Assembly (NCBI RefSeq): GCF_027980145.1
Contig: NZ_JAMZNK010000008.1
Location: 62,001-126,000, forward strand
Source of the DNA: Flavobacterium azizsancarii
GTDB taxonomy: Bacteria > Bacteroidota > Bacteroidia > Flavobacteriales > Flavobacteriaceae
Length of the DNA stretch: 64,000 nucleotides
Direction: 5' to 3'
The notes below the pieces were generated by a model. It saw only the letters and a program-made list of their open reading frames with translations, was not told where the DNA came from and searched no databases. Shown piece by piece: positions 52,204 to 63,092 of this stretch (its first letter is position 1; each line of letters begins with the position of its first letter). The position numbers and the translations under genes were made by a program.

Positions 52204-54108
52204 ATGACACCAATGCCAGAAGCGCAAGAAATTCTTTTAAAATATTGGAAACACGACAGTTTTAGACCGTTGCAAAAGGAGATTATTGACTCGGTTTTGG
52301 ACGGCCAGGACACTTTTGCCTTACTACCAACCGGTGGCGGGAAATCGATTTGTTTTCAGGTTCCGGCCATGATGCAGGAAGGTATTTGTTTGGTCGTTTC
52401 GCCTCTGGTCGCTTTGATGAAAGACCAGGTAGGGAATTTGCAGAAGCGGGAAATTAAAGCCATCGCCCTTACAGGAGGAATTCACACGGAGGAAATCATT
52501 GACCTTCTTGACAATTGCCAATACGGAAATTACAAGTTTCTATATCTTTCTCCCGAACGATTACAATCCGACTGGATTTTGGAACGTATCAAAAATCTTC
52601 CAATAAACTTAATCGCCATTGATGAAGCACATTGTGTTTCGCAATGGGGACATGATTTTCGTCCTGCTTATTTGAAGATTTCAGAACTTAAAAAACACTT
52701 CCCGAAAATTCCATTTTTAGCTTTGACCGCCACAGCAACTCCAAGGGTTATTGAAGATATTAAAACTGAATTAGGACTAAAAGACCCTATACTTTTTCAG
52801 CAATCTTTTGAAAGGAAAAATATTGCCTACATGGTTTTTGAAGTTGAAGACAAATTGTACCGTGTAGAGCAAATTTTAAAGAAAAATCCGCAGCCTTCTA
52901 TTATATATGTCAGAAATAGAAAATCTTGCCTGAATATGTCGACGCAATTGCAATCGTTAGGATTTAAGGCGACTTATTATCACGGTGGACTTTCATCAAA
53001 AGAAAAAGACAAAAACATGCAATTGTGGATGTCACAACAATCTCAGGTTATTGTTGCCACGAATGCGTTTGGAATGGGAATCGACAAAGACAACGTAAAA
53101 ACGGTTATTCATACTCAGCTTCCTGAAAATATAGAAAACTATTACCAGGAATCCGGAAGAGCAGGACGAAATGGAGAAAAAGCATTTTCGGTTGTTTTGA
53201 CCAACTCATCAGATGGGAATCAAACAGAACAACAATTTTTAAGTATTCTTCCTGATAAAAAATTTCTGAATGCGATGTATATCAAACTTTGCAATTATTT
53301 TCAGATTGCTTACGGCGAAGGTCTGGACGAATCATTTTCGTTTAAACTAAATCATTTTTGCCAGAAGTACGACTTCCCTACCCTTAAAACTTACAATGCT
53401 TTGCAGTTTTTGAATCAGCAGGGAATTATTACGATGTCTCAGGAATTCTCTGAGAAAATTACAATGCAGTTTTTGATTGAATCAAAAGAAGTAATTCGGT
53501 ACATGAGCCTGAATTCAAATGACGAAGAAATTATTCTGGCAATTCTGAGAACTTATCCCGGAATTTACGAAATGAAAACTCCGTTTAATATTTCGCTGAT
53601 TGCAAAAAAATCAAATCATACCGAGGCACAGGTTTCAGCTGTTTTAGACAAACTAAAAGAGAAAGATATTATCGATTATAAAGCAAAAAACAACGACGCT
53701 ACTATATTATTTAATGAAGTACGCGAAGACAACCTTACCATAAACAGGGTTGCAAAATATCTCGAAAAACAAAATCAACTCAAAAAAGATCAGCTTTTAT
53801 CTGTCCTGCATTATATAAAGGACAATAAAACATGTAAAAACCGATTGATCCTGGATTATTTTGGAGAAGAAACAATTAAAAATTGCGGAGTCTGCTCGTA
53901 TTGCATTACCCAAAAGGGAAAAATAACGGAAGCGGATTCGATTGCAGATAAAATCCTGCACTTGTTGAGAACAGCAGCTTTGACTTCGAGAGAGATCGAG
54001 GCTAAAATAAAACTAGATACAAAGGATGTAATTTTGGCGCTTCAGGAATTACTTGAAAACAATTACATTATCATTCAGCCTAATAATAAATACACTTTAA
54101 AATTATAA
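52204..54108 (+). CDS. recQ: ATP-dependent DNA helicase RecQ
   Basis: 634 residues. Helicase motifs: LLPTGGGKSICFQVPAMM (I), VVSPLVALMKDQV (Ia), AIDEAHCVSQWGHDFRPAY (II plus RecQ aromatic loop), LTATATPRV (III), NAFGMGIDKDNVKTVIH (V) and YQESGRAGRNGE (VI). A zinc site with four Cys (CKNRLILDYFGEE ... CGVCSYC) is at about 548-572, followed by a short winged-helix part; a C-terminal HRDC domain is not seen. Acts in recombination repair. ATG at 52213 is an alternative start. Overlaps fmt by one base (TAATG). Confidence 0.95.
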   Translation: MTPMPEAQEILLKYWKHDSFRPLQKEIIDSVLDGQDTFALLPTGGGKSICFQVPAMMQEGICLVVSPLVALMKDQVGNLQKREIKAIALTGGIHTEEIIDLLDNCQYGNYKFLYLSPERLQSDWILERIKNLPINLIAIDEAHCVSQWGHDFRPAYLKISELKKHFPKIPFLALTATATPRVIEDIKTELGLKDPILFQQSFERKNIAYMVFEVEDKLYRVEQILKKNPQPSIIYVRNRKSCLNMSTQLQSLGFKATYYHGGLSSKEKDKNMQLWMSQQSQVIVATNAFGMGIDKDNVKTVIHTQLPENIENYYQESGRAGRNGEKAFSVVLTNSSDGNQTEQQFLSILPDKKFLNAMYIKLCNYFQIAYGEGLDESFSFKLNHFCQKYDFPTLKTYNALQFLNQQGIITMSQEFSEKITMQFLIESKEVIRYMSLNSNDEEIILAILRTYPGIYEMKTPFNISLIAKKSNHTEAQVSAVLDKLKEKDIIDYKAKNNDATILFNEVREDNLTINRVAKYLEKQNQLKKDQLLSVLHYIKDNKTCKNRLILDYFGEETIKNCGVCSYCITQKGKITEADSIADKILHLLRTAALTSREIEAKIKLDTKDVILALQELLENNYIIIQPNNKYTLKL

Positions 54109-55055
54109 TGGAAAAATTGAGAATCATATTCATGGGAACTCCGGAATTTGCTGTTGGCATTTTGGACACCATTATCAAAAACAATTACGATGTTGTTGGC
54201 GTTATTACCGCTGCAGACAAACCGGCTGGACGCGGACAAAAAATAAAATATTCGGCAGTAAAAGAATATGCACTGGCGAACAATCTTACCTTATTGCAAC
54301 CCACAAATTTAAAAGATGAAAGTTTTCTTGCCGAATTAAAGGCTCTGAATGCTAATTTACAAATTGTTGTTGCTTTTAGAATGTTACCAAAAGTAGTTTG
54401 GGAAATGCCAAGCTTGGGCACCTTTAATCTTCATGCGTCTTTATTACCAAATTATCGTGGCGCTGCACCTATTAACTGGGCTATTATTAATGGAGAAACA
54501 AAAACGGGCGTTACCACTTTCTTTATTGATGACAAAATCGACACCGGCGCAATGATCTTAAATTCGGAAATTGCTATTGAACCGGAAGAAAATGCAGGAC
54601 AATTACACGACCGATTAATGTTGCTAGGAAGCGAAACGGTAATTGAAACTTTAAAGGTTATCGAAAGCGGAAATGTAACAACAACAATCCAGAAAGATGA
54701 TGCCGAAATTAAAACGGCTTACAAACTCAATAAGGAAAATTGTAAGATCGACTGGACCAAATCCGGAGAAGAAATCAATAATTTAATTCGCGGATTAAGT
54801 CCATATCCGGCTTCCTGGTGCTTCTTAAAAGACAAGGAGGAAGAATTAAGTATCAAAATATACGAGGCAAAACTTATTGAGGAATCCCATTCTTATGAAG
54901 TTGGAAGCTTGATTAGCAGCAAAAAAGAAATCAAGATCGCGATCAAAGATGGCTTTATTCAGCTTTTAGGTTTGCAATTACCAGGAAAAAAGAGAATGCA
55001 AGTTGCCGAATTATTGAACGGTATAACATTTTCTGATAGCACAAAGGTCTATTAA
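54108..55055 (+). CDS. fmt: Methionyl-tRNA formyltransferase
   Basis: 315 residues. N-terminal formyltransferase domain with IIFMGTPEFAVGIL, the catalytic Asn and His in FNLHASLLPNYRGAAPINWAI and Asp in TTFFIDDKIDTG; C-terminal tRNA-binding OB-like domain (about 205-310) containing IRGLSPYPASWCFL. It formylates the initiator Met-tRNA. Its ATG overlaps the recQ stop by one base, so translation is coupled. No def gene is beside it. Confidence 0.97.
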   Translation: MEKLRIIFMGTPEFAVGILDTIIKNNYDVVGVITAADKPAGRGQKIKYSAVKEYALANNLTLLQPTNLKDESFLAELKALNANLQIVVAFRMLPKVVWEMPSLGTFNLHASLLPNYRGAAPINWAIINGETKTGVTTFFIDDKIDTGAMILNSEIAIEPEENAGQLHDRLMLLGSETVIETLKVIESGNVTTTIQKDDAEIKTAYKLNKENCKIDWTKSGEEINNLIRGLSPYPASWCFLKDKEEELSIKIYEAKLIEESHSYEVGSLISSKKEIKIAIKDGFIQLLGLQLPGKKRMQVAELLNGITFSDSTKVY

Positions 55056-55161
55056 GGTCAGTAAAACAGGGGTTTTTACCTGATTTTGAGCGGAAAACGA
55101 CTTGCGTTATGAACAAAAAAAGCAAGTTATCAACAATTTTTGCTAAAATTAAAGAAAACAC

Positions 55162-55191
55162 TTGCAAGGAACGGATTTCCTACTAAATTTG
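55162..55191 (+). promoter_or_regulatory. Promoter of the HU gene
   Basis: TTG (55162-55164) and TAAATTTG (55184-55191) are 19 bp apart, about 45 bp before the HU start. A close match to the flavobacterial consensus, fitting a highly expressed gene. Confidence 0.8.
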
Positions 55192-55235
55192 TGTATTAAC
55201 AATTTTTTTTAACCAACAATTAATAACTAATTATT

Positions 55236-55508
55236 ATGAACAAATCAGAATTAATCGATGCTATCGCTGCTGATGCAGGAATCACAAAAGCTGCGGCAAA
55301 ATTAGCTTTAGAGTCATTTTTAGGAAACGTAGGAGCTACTTTGAAAAAAGGTGGGAGAGTTTCATTAGTAGGTTTTGGATCATGGTCTGTATCTGCTAGA
55401 GCTGCAAGAGACGGAAGAAACCCTCAAACAGGAAAAACTATTCAGATTGCTGCTAAAAATGTAGTAAAATTTAAAGCTGGAGCTGAATTAGAAGGTGCAG
55501 TGAACTAA
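55236..55508 (+). CDS. HU family DNA-binding protein
   Basis: 90 residues. Starts MNKSELIDAIAADAGITKAAAKLALESFL and has the DNA-binding arm GFGSWSVSARAARDGRNPQTGKTIQI with the conserved RNPQTG turn and Pro for intercalation. A nucleoid-associated dimer that bends DNA. The codon use is biased to a few A/T-ending codons as in highly expressed genes here. Own promoter and terminator. Confidence 0.96.
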   Translation: MNKSELIDAIAADAGITKAAAKLALESFLGNVGATLKKGGRVSLVGFGSWSVSARAARDGRNPQTGKTIQIAAKNVVKFKAGAELEGAVN

Positions 55509-55540
55509 GTAAGAAAGTTCTCTAAACTTATAATATAATC

Positions 55541-55567
55541 AAAACCCTCCCCATGGAGGGTTTTTTT
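55541..55567 (+). terminator. Terminator of the HU gene
   Basis: AAACCCTCC (55542-55550) pairs with GGAGGGTTT (55555-55563), followed by T7. Confidence 0.88.
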
Positions 55568-55636
55568 ATGCGGTTTAACGATTTTATTTGTGATTTTAAA
55601 AATTTTATTATTAAATTTAATAAAAATTGTAGCCGT

Positions 55637-56197
55637 ATGATTTCAGAAAAATTAAAAAAAGGACACCTGCTTATTGCCGAGCCTTCTATAATTGGAGATT
55701 TATCTTTTAATAGATCGGTAATTTTATTAGCAGACCATAACAAAGAAGGATCGATAGGTTTTATCATTAATAAGCCATTAAAGTATACTATTAATGATTT
55801 AATTCCTGAGATTGATGCCACTTTCAAGATATACAACGGGGGGCCGGTTGAACAAGACAACCTTTATTTTATTCACAATATCCCGGAATTGATTCCAAAT
55901 AGTGTTGAGATTTCAAATGGGATTTATTGGGGAGGTGATTTCGAATCGACCAAAGACTTAATAAACGACGGATCTATTGGCAAAAACAATATTCGCTTTT
56001 TCTTAGGTTATACTGGTTGGGACGAAAATCAGCTTGAGAATGAAATGCAAGGAAACTCATGGATCATCACTGATAATAGTTATAAAAATAAAATTATCGG
56101 AAAGTCAACCACCCATTTTTGGAAAGAGCAGATTATTGAGCTCGGAGGCGATTATCTTATTTGGTCGAATGCACCTGAAAATCCATATCTGAATTAA
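55637..56197 (+). CDS. YqgE/AlgH family protein
   Basis: 186 residues from the ATG at 55637; the frame opens at 55553 but that part lies inside the HU terminator. Characteristic segments: LKKGHLLIAEPSIIGDLSFNRSVILLADH, GSIGFIINKPL, YNGGPVEQDNLYFIH and FFLGYTGWDENQLENE. These are the landmarks of YqgE/AlgH, a widespread family of uncertain function. Its stop codon overlaps that of the convergent aminotransferase by 4 bp. Confidence 0.92.
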   Translation: MISEKLKKGHLLIAEPSIIGDLSFNRSVILLADHNKEGSIGFIINKPLKYTINDLIPEIDATFKIYNGGPVEQDNLYFIHNIPELIPNSVEISNGIYWGGDFESTKDLINDGSIGKNNIRFFLGYTGWDENQLENEMQGNSWIITDNSYKNKIIGKSTTHFWKEQIIELGGDYLIWSNAPENPYLN

Positions 56198-57033
56198 TTT
56201 TCAGAAATGGATTCATTTAGTTTCTGCACTAATAAATGCGCCAGATTACTTGTAAACTCCTTTTTTCGATACTTAGTTATCGGTTGTATCCCTGTGATTA
56301 CATTTGTCAGAAATAATTCGTCAGCTTTTTGAAGATCAAATGGCGAAATTATTTCTTCAAGCATTTCTATGCCTTCAACTTTTTTAGCCAGAGCTATTAT
56401 TTGTTTGCGCATAATTCCGTTCAGACATCCTTCGGAAATTGGCGGAGTGATCAGTTTTTTACCCATAACCATAAACAAATTGCCTTGCAATGCTTCTACA
56501 ACATTTTTAGTATCGTTTACTAAAATGCAATTGGCAAGACCATTTTCGTGTGCAAAAATGCTTCCCGTAACATTTATCAATTTATTAGTCGTTTTAATAG
56601 ACGATAATAACTGCTTGGTTACATAGAAGTCTTTATACAAATCAACTTCATATTCGGCAATATTTACAGCATAAGAAACGCTTTCAAGTGCAGTTGCGTG
56701 AATTAAATATGAAACTTCATTCGTTTTTGGTAAATACAAACCTCCGTCTTTTCTAAAAACAGTAATTCTTGCTCTGGCTGATGCCGAAATACTTTTTTGA
56801 TTCACCAGGCTTAAAACCTCTTCTTCAAAATACTCCATTGTAAAGTTCATAGGAATTTCCATTCGAACTACACGCATCGAAGCCATTAACCTAAAATAAT
56901 GATCTTCAAGAAACAAGATTTTATTATTGACTATTTTTAGCGTTTCAAAAACTCCGTCTCCGTACAAAAAAGCACGATTTTGAGTTAATATATTATCGTC
57001 CTGCGCTACTATGTTTCCGTTAAAATTGATCAT
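56194..57033 (-). CDS. Class IV aminotransferase (PabC/IlvE-like)
   Basis: 279 residues. Fold type IV PLP enzyme: NRAFLYGDGVFETLK at the start, the PLP Lys147 in SSIKTTNKLIN, and the cofactor loop SEGCLNGIMRKQII with TNVITGIQPI at the end. 4-amino-4-deoxychorismate lyase (folate) and branched-chain or D-amino acid aminotransferases share this pattern; the short length and text such as EVVEALQGNLF do not settle which. The start codon directly follows a hairpin and T7 (57034-57059). Confidence 0.82.
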   Translation of the reverse strand: MINFNGNIVAQDDNILTQNRAFLYGDGVFETLKIVNNKILFLEDHYFRLMASMRVVRMEIPMNFTMEYFEEEVLSLVNQKSISASARARITVFRKDGGLYLPKTNEVSYLIHATALESVSYAVNIAEYEVDLYKDFYVTKQLLSSIKTTNKLINVTGSIFAHENGLANCILVNDTKNVVEALQGNLFMVMGKKLITPPISEGCLNGIMRKQIIALAKKVEGIEMLEEIISPFDLQKADELFLTNVITGIQPITKYRKKEFTSNLAHLLVQKLNESISEN

Positions 57034-57067
57034 AAAAAAACCCTGAATTTTGTTCAGGGCAAATATA
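57034..57067 (-). promoter_or_regulatory. Overlapping promoter and hairpin before the aminotransferase gene
   Basis: On the minus strand TATATTTG (57060-57067) is followed at once by CCCTGAA-loop-TTCAGGG (57041-57059), T7 and the ATG at 57033. The hairpin plus T7 is a terminator for the START-like gene; the -7 box implies a transcript that begins in or near the hairpin. Confidence 0.6.
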
Positions 57068-57087
57068 AGGTATAAAATAGAAATTCA

Positions 57088-57480
57088 CTAAACAGAACCT
57101 ATAAGATGTTTCAGATCTGAAATCTGATTCTCCCACAATTGTTTAGCTTCTCCTACTTCTTCTTTTTCAGCAAAATCGACTACCATTAATGATACATCTT
57201 TTGTTAATTCATCAACCAAAATATGAAGTTCAAAAAAGTATTCAGTATCCTTACTGCTTTCATCAACCCATTTGAATTTTACTTTTTCTCCTGTTTTTTT
57301 AGAAGCTAAACGCGCTTTTTCCTGCGAGTCGTTCCAGATAAAAGTGAAAAATTCGCCTCTTGAATTTACATTATCTGCAAACCATTCTGACAAACCTGAC
57401 GGCGTTGATATATATTGATACAATAATTGCGGCGAAGAATTTATGGGAAACTCGATTTCGTAACGTATTTTTGACTCCAT
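57088..57480 (-). CDS. START-like domain protein
   Basis: 130 residues. Single SRPBCC/START-like fold: YEIEFPINSSPQLLYQYISTPSGLSEWFADNV at the start, FTFIWNDSQEKARLASKKTGEKVKFKWV in the strands, and a long C-terminal helix EVGEAKQLWENQISDLKHLIG. Resembles AHSA1-type proteins, without known ligand. Located downstream of the tRNA promoter region but on the other strand; terminator at 57034-57059. Confidence 0.82.
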   Translation of the reverse strand: MESKIRYEIEFPINSSPQLLYQYISTPSGLSEWFADNVNSRGEFFTFIWNDSQEKARLASKKTGEKVKFKWVDESSKDTEYFFELHILVDELTKDVSLMVVDFAEKEEVGEAKQLWENQISDLKHLIGSV

Positions 57481-57567
57481 GTGCTACTTTTAATTTTTTG
57501 GAAATATAAGAATATATGTCCAAAAACAATGCATTTTTAAAAAAATTATTTTTTCTTCATTTTATTC

Positions 57568-57597
57568 TTGTAAGCTTTAATAATATTTCTATCTTTG
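57568..57597 (+). promoter_or_regulatory. Promoter of tRNA-Met
   Basis: TTG (57568-57570) and TATCTTTG (57590-57597) are 19 bp apart, 36 bp before the tRNA. Confidence 0.78.
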
Positions 57598-57633
57598 CAC
57601 CCGCAATGAGGAACACGGTTCACTTGCAATCTT

Positions 57634-57707
57634 GGCGAGGTAGCTCAGTTGGTTAGAGCGCAGGATTCATAACCCTGAGGTCACGGGTTCAACTCCCGTC
57701 CTCGCTA
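57634..57707 (+). tRNA. tRNA-Met (anticodon CAT), elongator type
   Basis: Full cloverleaf: acceptor GGCGAGG/CCTCGCT (G1-U72 wobble), TA, D-arm GCTC/GAGC with AGTTGGTTA, anticodon arm CAGGA-TTCATAA-CCCTG (A31-C39 mismatch), variable AGGTC, T-arm ACGGG/CCCGT with TTCAACT. Discriminator A73; CCA is not encoded. It lacks the initiator's three G-C pairs in the anticodon stem. The CAT anticodon could also be an Ile2 tRNA after lysidine modification, judged less likely. Confidence 0.95.
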
Positions 57708-57716
57708 CATAAAAAC

Positions 57717-57751
57717 AAAACCCTAATCATCAATTGATTAGGGTTTTTTTA
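57717..57751 (+). terminator. Terminator of tRNA-Met
   Basis: CCCTAATCA (57721-57729) pairs exactly with TGATTAGGG (57735-57743), followed by T7. Confidence 0.88.
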
Positions 57752-57811
57752 TTGTAGTTTTGTTTAAAAAACTTCATAAGAACATCTCAAATATCTAAAA
57801 AAGAAGCAACA

Positions 57812-58069
57812 ATGGATATAGTTAAATTTAAAATCACATCAAAAACGATAAAAGTAGAAGTACGCAATTCGAATAACTACGTTTTTAATTTTAATACAGC
57901 TTTAGAAATTGAAAAAGAAGACAGAGATGTTTTACTAAGACTTTACAACGCATTAGACATTCTTTTTAAGAAAGAAAACACTCCTGAAGTAAAAAACTAC
58001 ATTTCGCCCAACCAAACCAATATACTGGATCAGATTTCTGCCGTTGATGGTTTAGAAGAAGAGGAATAA
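57812..58069 (+). CDS. Small hypothetical protein
   Basis: 85 residues, soluble, acidic C-terminus (VDGLEEEE). Strand-helix pattern with DIVKFKITSKTIKVEVRNSNNYVFNFNTALEIEKEDRDVLLRLYNALDILFKK. No known motif. It has a normal codon pattern and ATG start 27 bp after the first A-rich leader, so I accept it as a gene; it is followed by the inverted repeat at 58134-58195 and then the broken XRE gene. Confidence 0.55.
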   Translation: MDIVKFKITSKTIKVEVRNSNNYVFNFNTALEIEKEDRDVLLRLYNALDILFKKENTPEVKNYISPNQTNILDQISAVDGLEEEE

Positions 58070-58133
58070 ACAACAAACCTCATAATTCAATATTTTCAAA
58101 GCATTACATTGTCTGAAAAATTGTACTTTTTTC

Positions 58134-58195
58134 AAAACACTACATTTTTATACAATTTTATAAAAATGTATTTTACAGCTAAAGCAATGTGTTTT
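58134..58195. repeat. Nested inverted repeats upstream of the XRE gene
   Basis: AAAACAC (58134-58140) with GTGTTTT (58189-58195) outside, and TACATTTTTATA (58141-58152) with TATAAAAATGTA (58159-58170) inside. It lies before the regulator start at 58240 and could be an operator. Confidence 0.5.
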
Positions 58196-58239
58196 ACCAA
58201 ACCCGAAAAATTTTAAAGAATTTTAAATATCTTTGAACT

Positions 58240-58655
58240 ATGAGCACAGTAAGAAAACCATATCATATAGGGCGAAAAATTAGCCGTATTCATGAACTGA
58301 AAGACCTTAAACAAGAAGCTTTGGTGCAAGCTTTAGGAACGAATCAATAATCAGTTTCGGCTATAGAAAACGGCGAAACTATTGATCAGGAAAAACTTAC
58401 TGATATCGCAAGGCACTTGGTGTGAGTGTAGAAGTAATTAAAAATTTCTCAGAAGAAAATATGATTAGTTATTTTAATACTTTTAATGATAATAGTATTG
58501 CGAACGGACTGGTTAACAATGCAAATCATTGCACTTTCAATCCATTGGAAAAACTAATGGAATCAGTAAAGGAAAACAAAAAACTTTACGAACGTTTATT
58601 ACAAGCTAAAAAAGTTAAAATCGAATATTTAGAAAAATTATTAAAAGACAAATAG
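58240..58655 (+). pseudogene. XRE-family helix-turn-helix regulator, broken by a stop and a frameshift
   Basis: From the ATG at 58240 (5 bp after a TATCTTTG box): RKISRIHELKDLKQEALVQALGTNQ, then TAA at 58348-58350, then SVSAIENGETIDQEKLTDIA in the same frame, then a one-base shift near 58410 into GVSVEVIKNFSEENMISYFN and a coiled-coil end EKLMESVKENKKLYERLLQ to the stop at 58655. The intact family reads GxxQQSVSxIE at the first lesion. Two lesions in an otherwise recognisable XRE protein make it a pseudogene. The remaining 77-residue piece from 58422 has no DNA-binding part. Confidence 0.85.
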
Positions 58656-58685
58656 TTTTACTTTGTAAATCAATTTTCATATAAA

Positions 58686-58728
58686 AACAAACCCCTTAAA
58701 TAATTACTATTTAAGGGGTTTGTTTATT
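58686..58728. terminator. Bidirectional terminator
   Basis: AACCCCTTAAAT with ATTTAAGGGGTT, extended to AAACAA/TTGTTT arms, with A- and T-rich sides. It serves the XRE pseudogene (+) and the aldo/keto reductase operon (-). Confidence 0.82.
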
Positions 58729-60120
<1,392 letters not shown>

Positions 60121-60134
<14 letters not shown>

Positions 60135-60960
60135 TCCATTTTACAATTTCAGGATCGCGATGATCGAAGAAAACACTTTTTTTAGTATCTAAAATCGAAA
60201 TTACATCCATATCTTCTAAAGATAATTCAAAATCAAAAATATCAATATTTTCAGCAATTCTTTCTTTTTTAACTGATTTCGGAATCGCCACAACTTCTCT
60301 CTGGATCAACCAGCGCAAGATAATTTGTGCCACACTTTTATTGTATTTACCCGCTATTGAAACCAATAATTTGTTGGTAAACATATTATTTCGACCTTCT
60401 GCAAATGGTCCCCAACTTTCTATTTGCACTTTGTTTTCTTTCAAAAAATTTTGTGTCTCAATTTGCTGATGAAAAGGATGTGTCTCAATTTGATTAACAG
60501 CCGGAACTATTTTGTTATGAATAATCAGATCCAGCAAACGGTCCGGATAAAAATTACTTACGCCAATAGCTTTTATTCTCCCCTCTTCATATAATTCTTC
60601 CATTGCGCGCCATGAACCGTAAACATCTCCATAAGGCTGATGAATTAAATACAAATCAAGATACTCTAATTGTAGTTTTTCTAACGAAGTTTCAAACGCT
60701 TTTTTAGTTTTTTCGTAACCTGTGTCTGAAACCCAAAGTTTTGTAGTAATAAACAAATCTTCACGTGGCACTCTGCTTTTTTGAATGGCTTTCCCTACCG
60801 CTTCTTCATTACCGTAAGCCGTAGCGGTATCAATTAATCTATAACCTGCTTCGATAGCATTTAGCACACTTTTTTCACATTCGTCAGCATCTGGAATTTG
60901 ATAAACCCCAAATCCTAACAATGGCATTTCGAGACCGTTATTTAAAATAATATTTTTCAT
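60121..60960 (-). CDS. Aldo/keto reductase (AKR5-like)
   Basis: 279 residues. [16 protein letters not shown], then Asp-Tyr in [18 protein letters not shown], Lys in ITTKLWV, His in [30 protein letters not shown] and the cofactor part [20 protein letters not shown]. Length and text are those of the 2,5-diketo-gluconate reductase/AKR5 group, distinct from its two neighbours of the YakC type. Overlaps the SnoaL-like gene by 14 bp. Member of the operon read from the AraC intergenic region. Confidence 0.88.
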
Positions 60961-61004
60961 TTTATATAATTTATAGTAGTTAAAAAAAGTTAAGAGCTTT
61001 CTAT

Positions 61005-62018
<1,014 letters not shown>

Positions 62019-62129
62019 TCAATACAAAGTTCATTCAATATTAAAAGCTTTCTTTTATACAAATTACTGTTATTAATACCATTTTTACTGATTAGAATTA
62101 TCACGCTAAGTTATTAATAATCTGAGTAG

Positions 62130-62137
62130 TATATTTG
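62130..62137 (+). promoter_or_regulatory. -7 element of the AraC-type regulator gene
   Basis: TATATTTG, 25 bp before the ATG at 62163. A matching TTTG upstream is not clear. The 61983-62162 gap must also hold the reductase promoter on the minus strand; no clean match was found. Confidence 0.45.
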
Positions 62138-62162
62138 CATTAATAATTTTAAAAGTCGCATC

Positions 62163-63059
62163 ATGGATCCTATTATAAAACTCGAAAAAATCGCTCAGTA
62201 CAATCAATTAAAAGGTATTGAAACGCAACATCCTTTAATAAGTGTTTTTGATAACTCTGCAACAAAAGCATTACCCAATCATACGCGCATGCATTTTGGG
62301 TTTTATGCCATATTCCTGAAGGCCGGAAATTGCGGCGAATTAAAATATGGCCGCAATAATTATGATTATGATGATGGTACAATGGTGTTTGTTTCGCCCG
62401 GACAAGTTATTGAAGTAAATAACCCCGAAGATTATCATCCTACAGGATTAGCGATTCTATTTCATCCTGATCTGATAAAAGGCACTTCGCTGGCAAAAAA
62501 CATGAGTCAGTATTCTTTCTTTTCTTATGAATCGCATGAAGCTCTTCATTTATCTTTAAAAGAACAGCAAATAATAAAAGATTTATTTAGTAAATTACAA
62601 TACGAATTAAGCCAGTCTATTGATAAACATAGCAAAAGCATTATAAGTAATAATATAGAGTTGTTACTAAATTATTGTGTTCGCTTTTATGACAGACAAT
62701 TCATTACCAGAGAAAATATTAATACTGACGTTTTATCAAAATTTGAAAATTTATTACAGGATTATTTTCAATCTGAAAGCGCACAAGATACAGGTTTACC
62801 TTCGGTGGGATATTTTGCAGATCGTTTGCATCTTTCGGCTAATTATTTTGGCGATTTAATAAAAAAAGAAACAGGCAAATCAGCTCAGGAACACATTCAG
62901 TTAAAGTTGATAAATGTGGCGAAAGAACGAATTTTCGATACTGATAAATCAGTCAGTCAAATTGCGTTTGAACTGGGTTTTAAATATCCACAGCACTTTA
63001 ATAGAATGTTTAAAAAGAATACGGATTTTACACCAATTGAATACAGAAATTTAAACTAA
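62163..63059 (+). CDS. AraC-family transcriptional regulator
   Basis: 298 residues. N-terminal cupin-like sensing domain (about 20-180, with GTMVFVSPGQVIEVNNPEDYHPTGLAILFHPDLI); C-terminal AraC/XylS domain (about 205-298) with two helix-turn-helix units: VGYFADRLHLSANYFGDLIKKETGKSAQEHI and VSQIAFELGFKYPQHFNRMFKKNTDFTPIEYR. Divergent from the reductase operon and likely its activator; the inducer is unknown. Confidence 0.9.
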   Translation: MDPIIKLEKIAQYNQLKGIETQHPLISVFDNSATKALPNHTRMHFGFYAIFLKAGNCGELKYGRNNYDYDDGTMVFVSPGQVIEVNNPEDYHPTGLAILFHPDLIKGTSLAKNMSQYSFFSYESHEALHLSLKEQQIIKDLFSKLQYELSQSIDKHSKSIISNNIELLLNYCVRFYDRQFITRENINTDVLSKFENLLQDYFQSESAQDTGLPSVGYFADRLHLSANYFGDLIKKETGKSAQEHIQLKLINVAKERIFDTDKSVSQIAFELGFKYPQHFNRMFKKNTDFTPIEYRNLN

Positions 63060-63092
63060 AAAATCATAAACCAAATTTCATAAACCACAAGA

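Noticed and set aside
55553..55636. 28-codon extension of the YqgE gene
   Set aside because: It starts inside the HU terminator hairpin; the ATG at 55637 gives the normal family start.
57634..57707. Initiator tRNA-fMet
   Set aside because: No C1-A72 type mismatch and no three G-C pairs in the anticodon stem; elongator Met is the better call.
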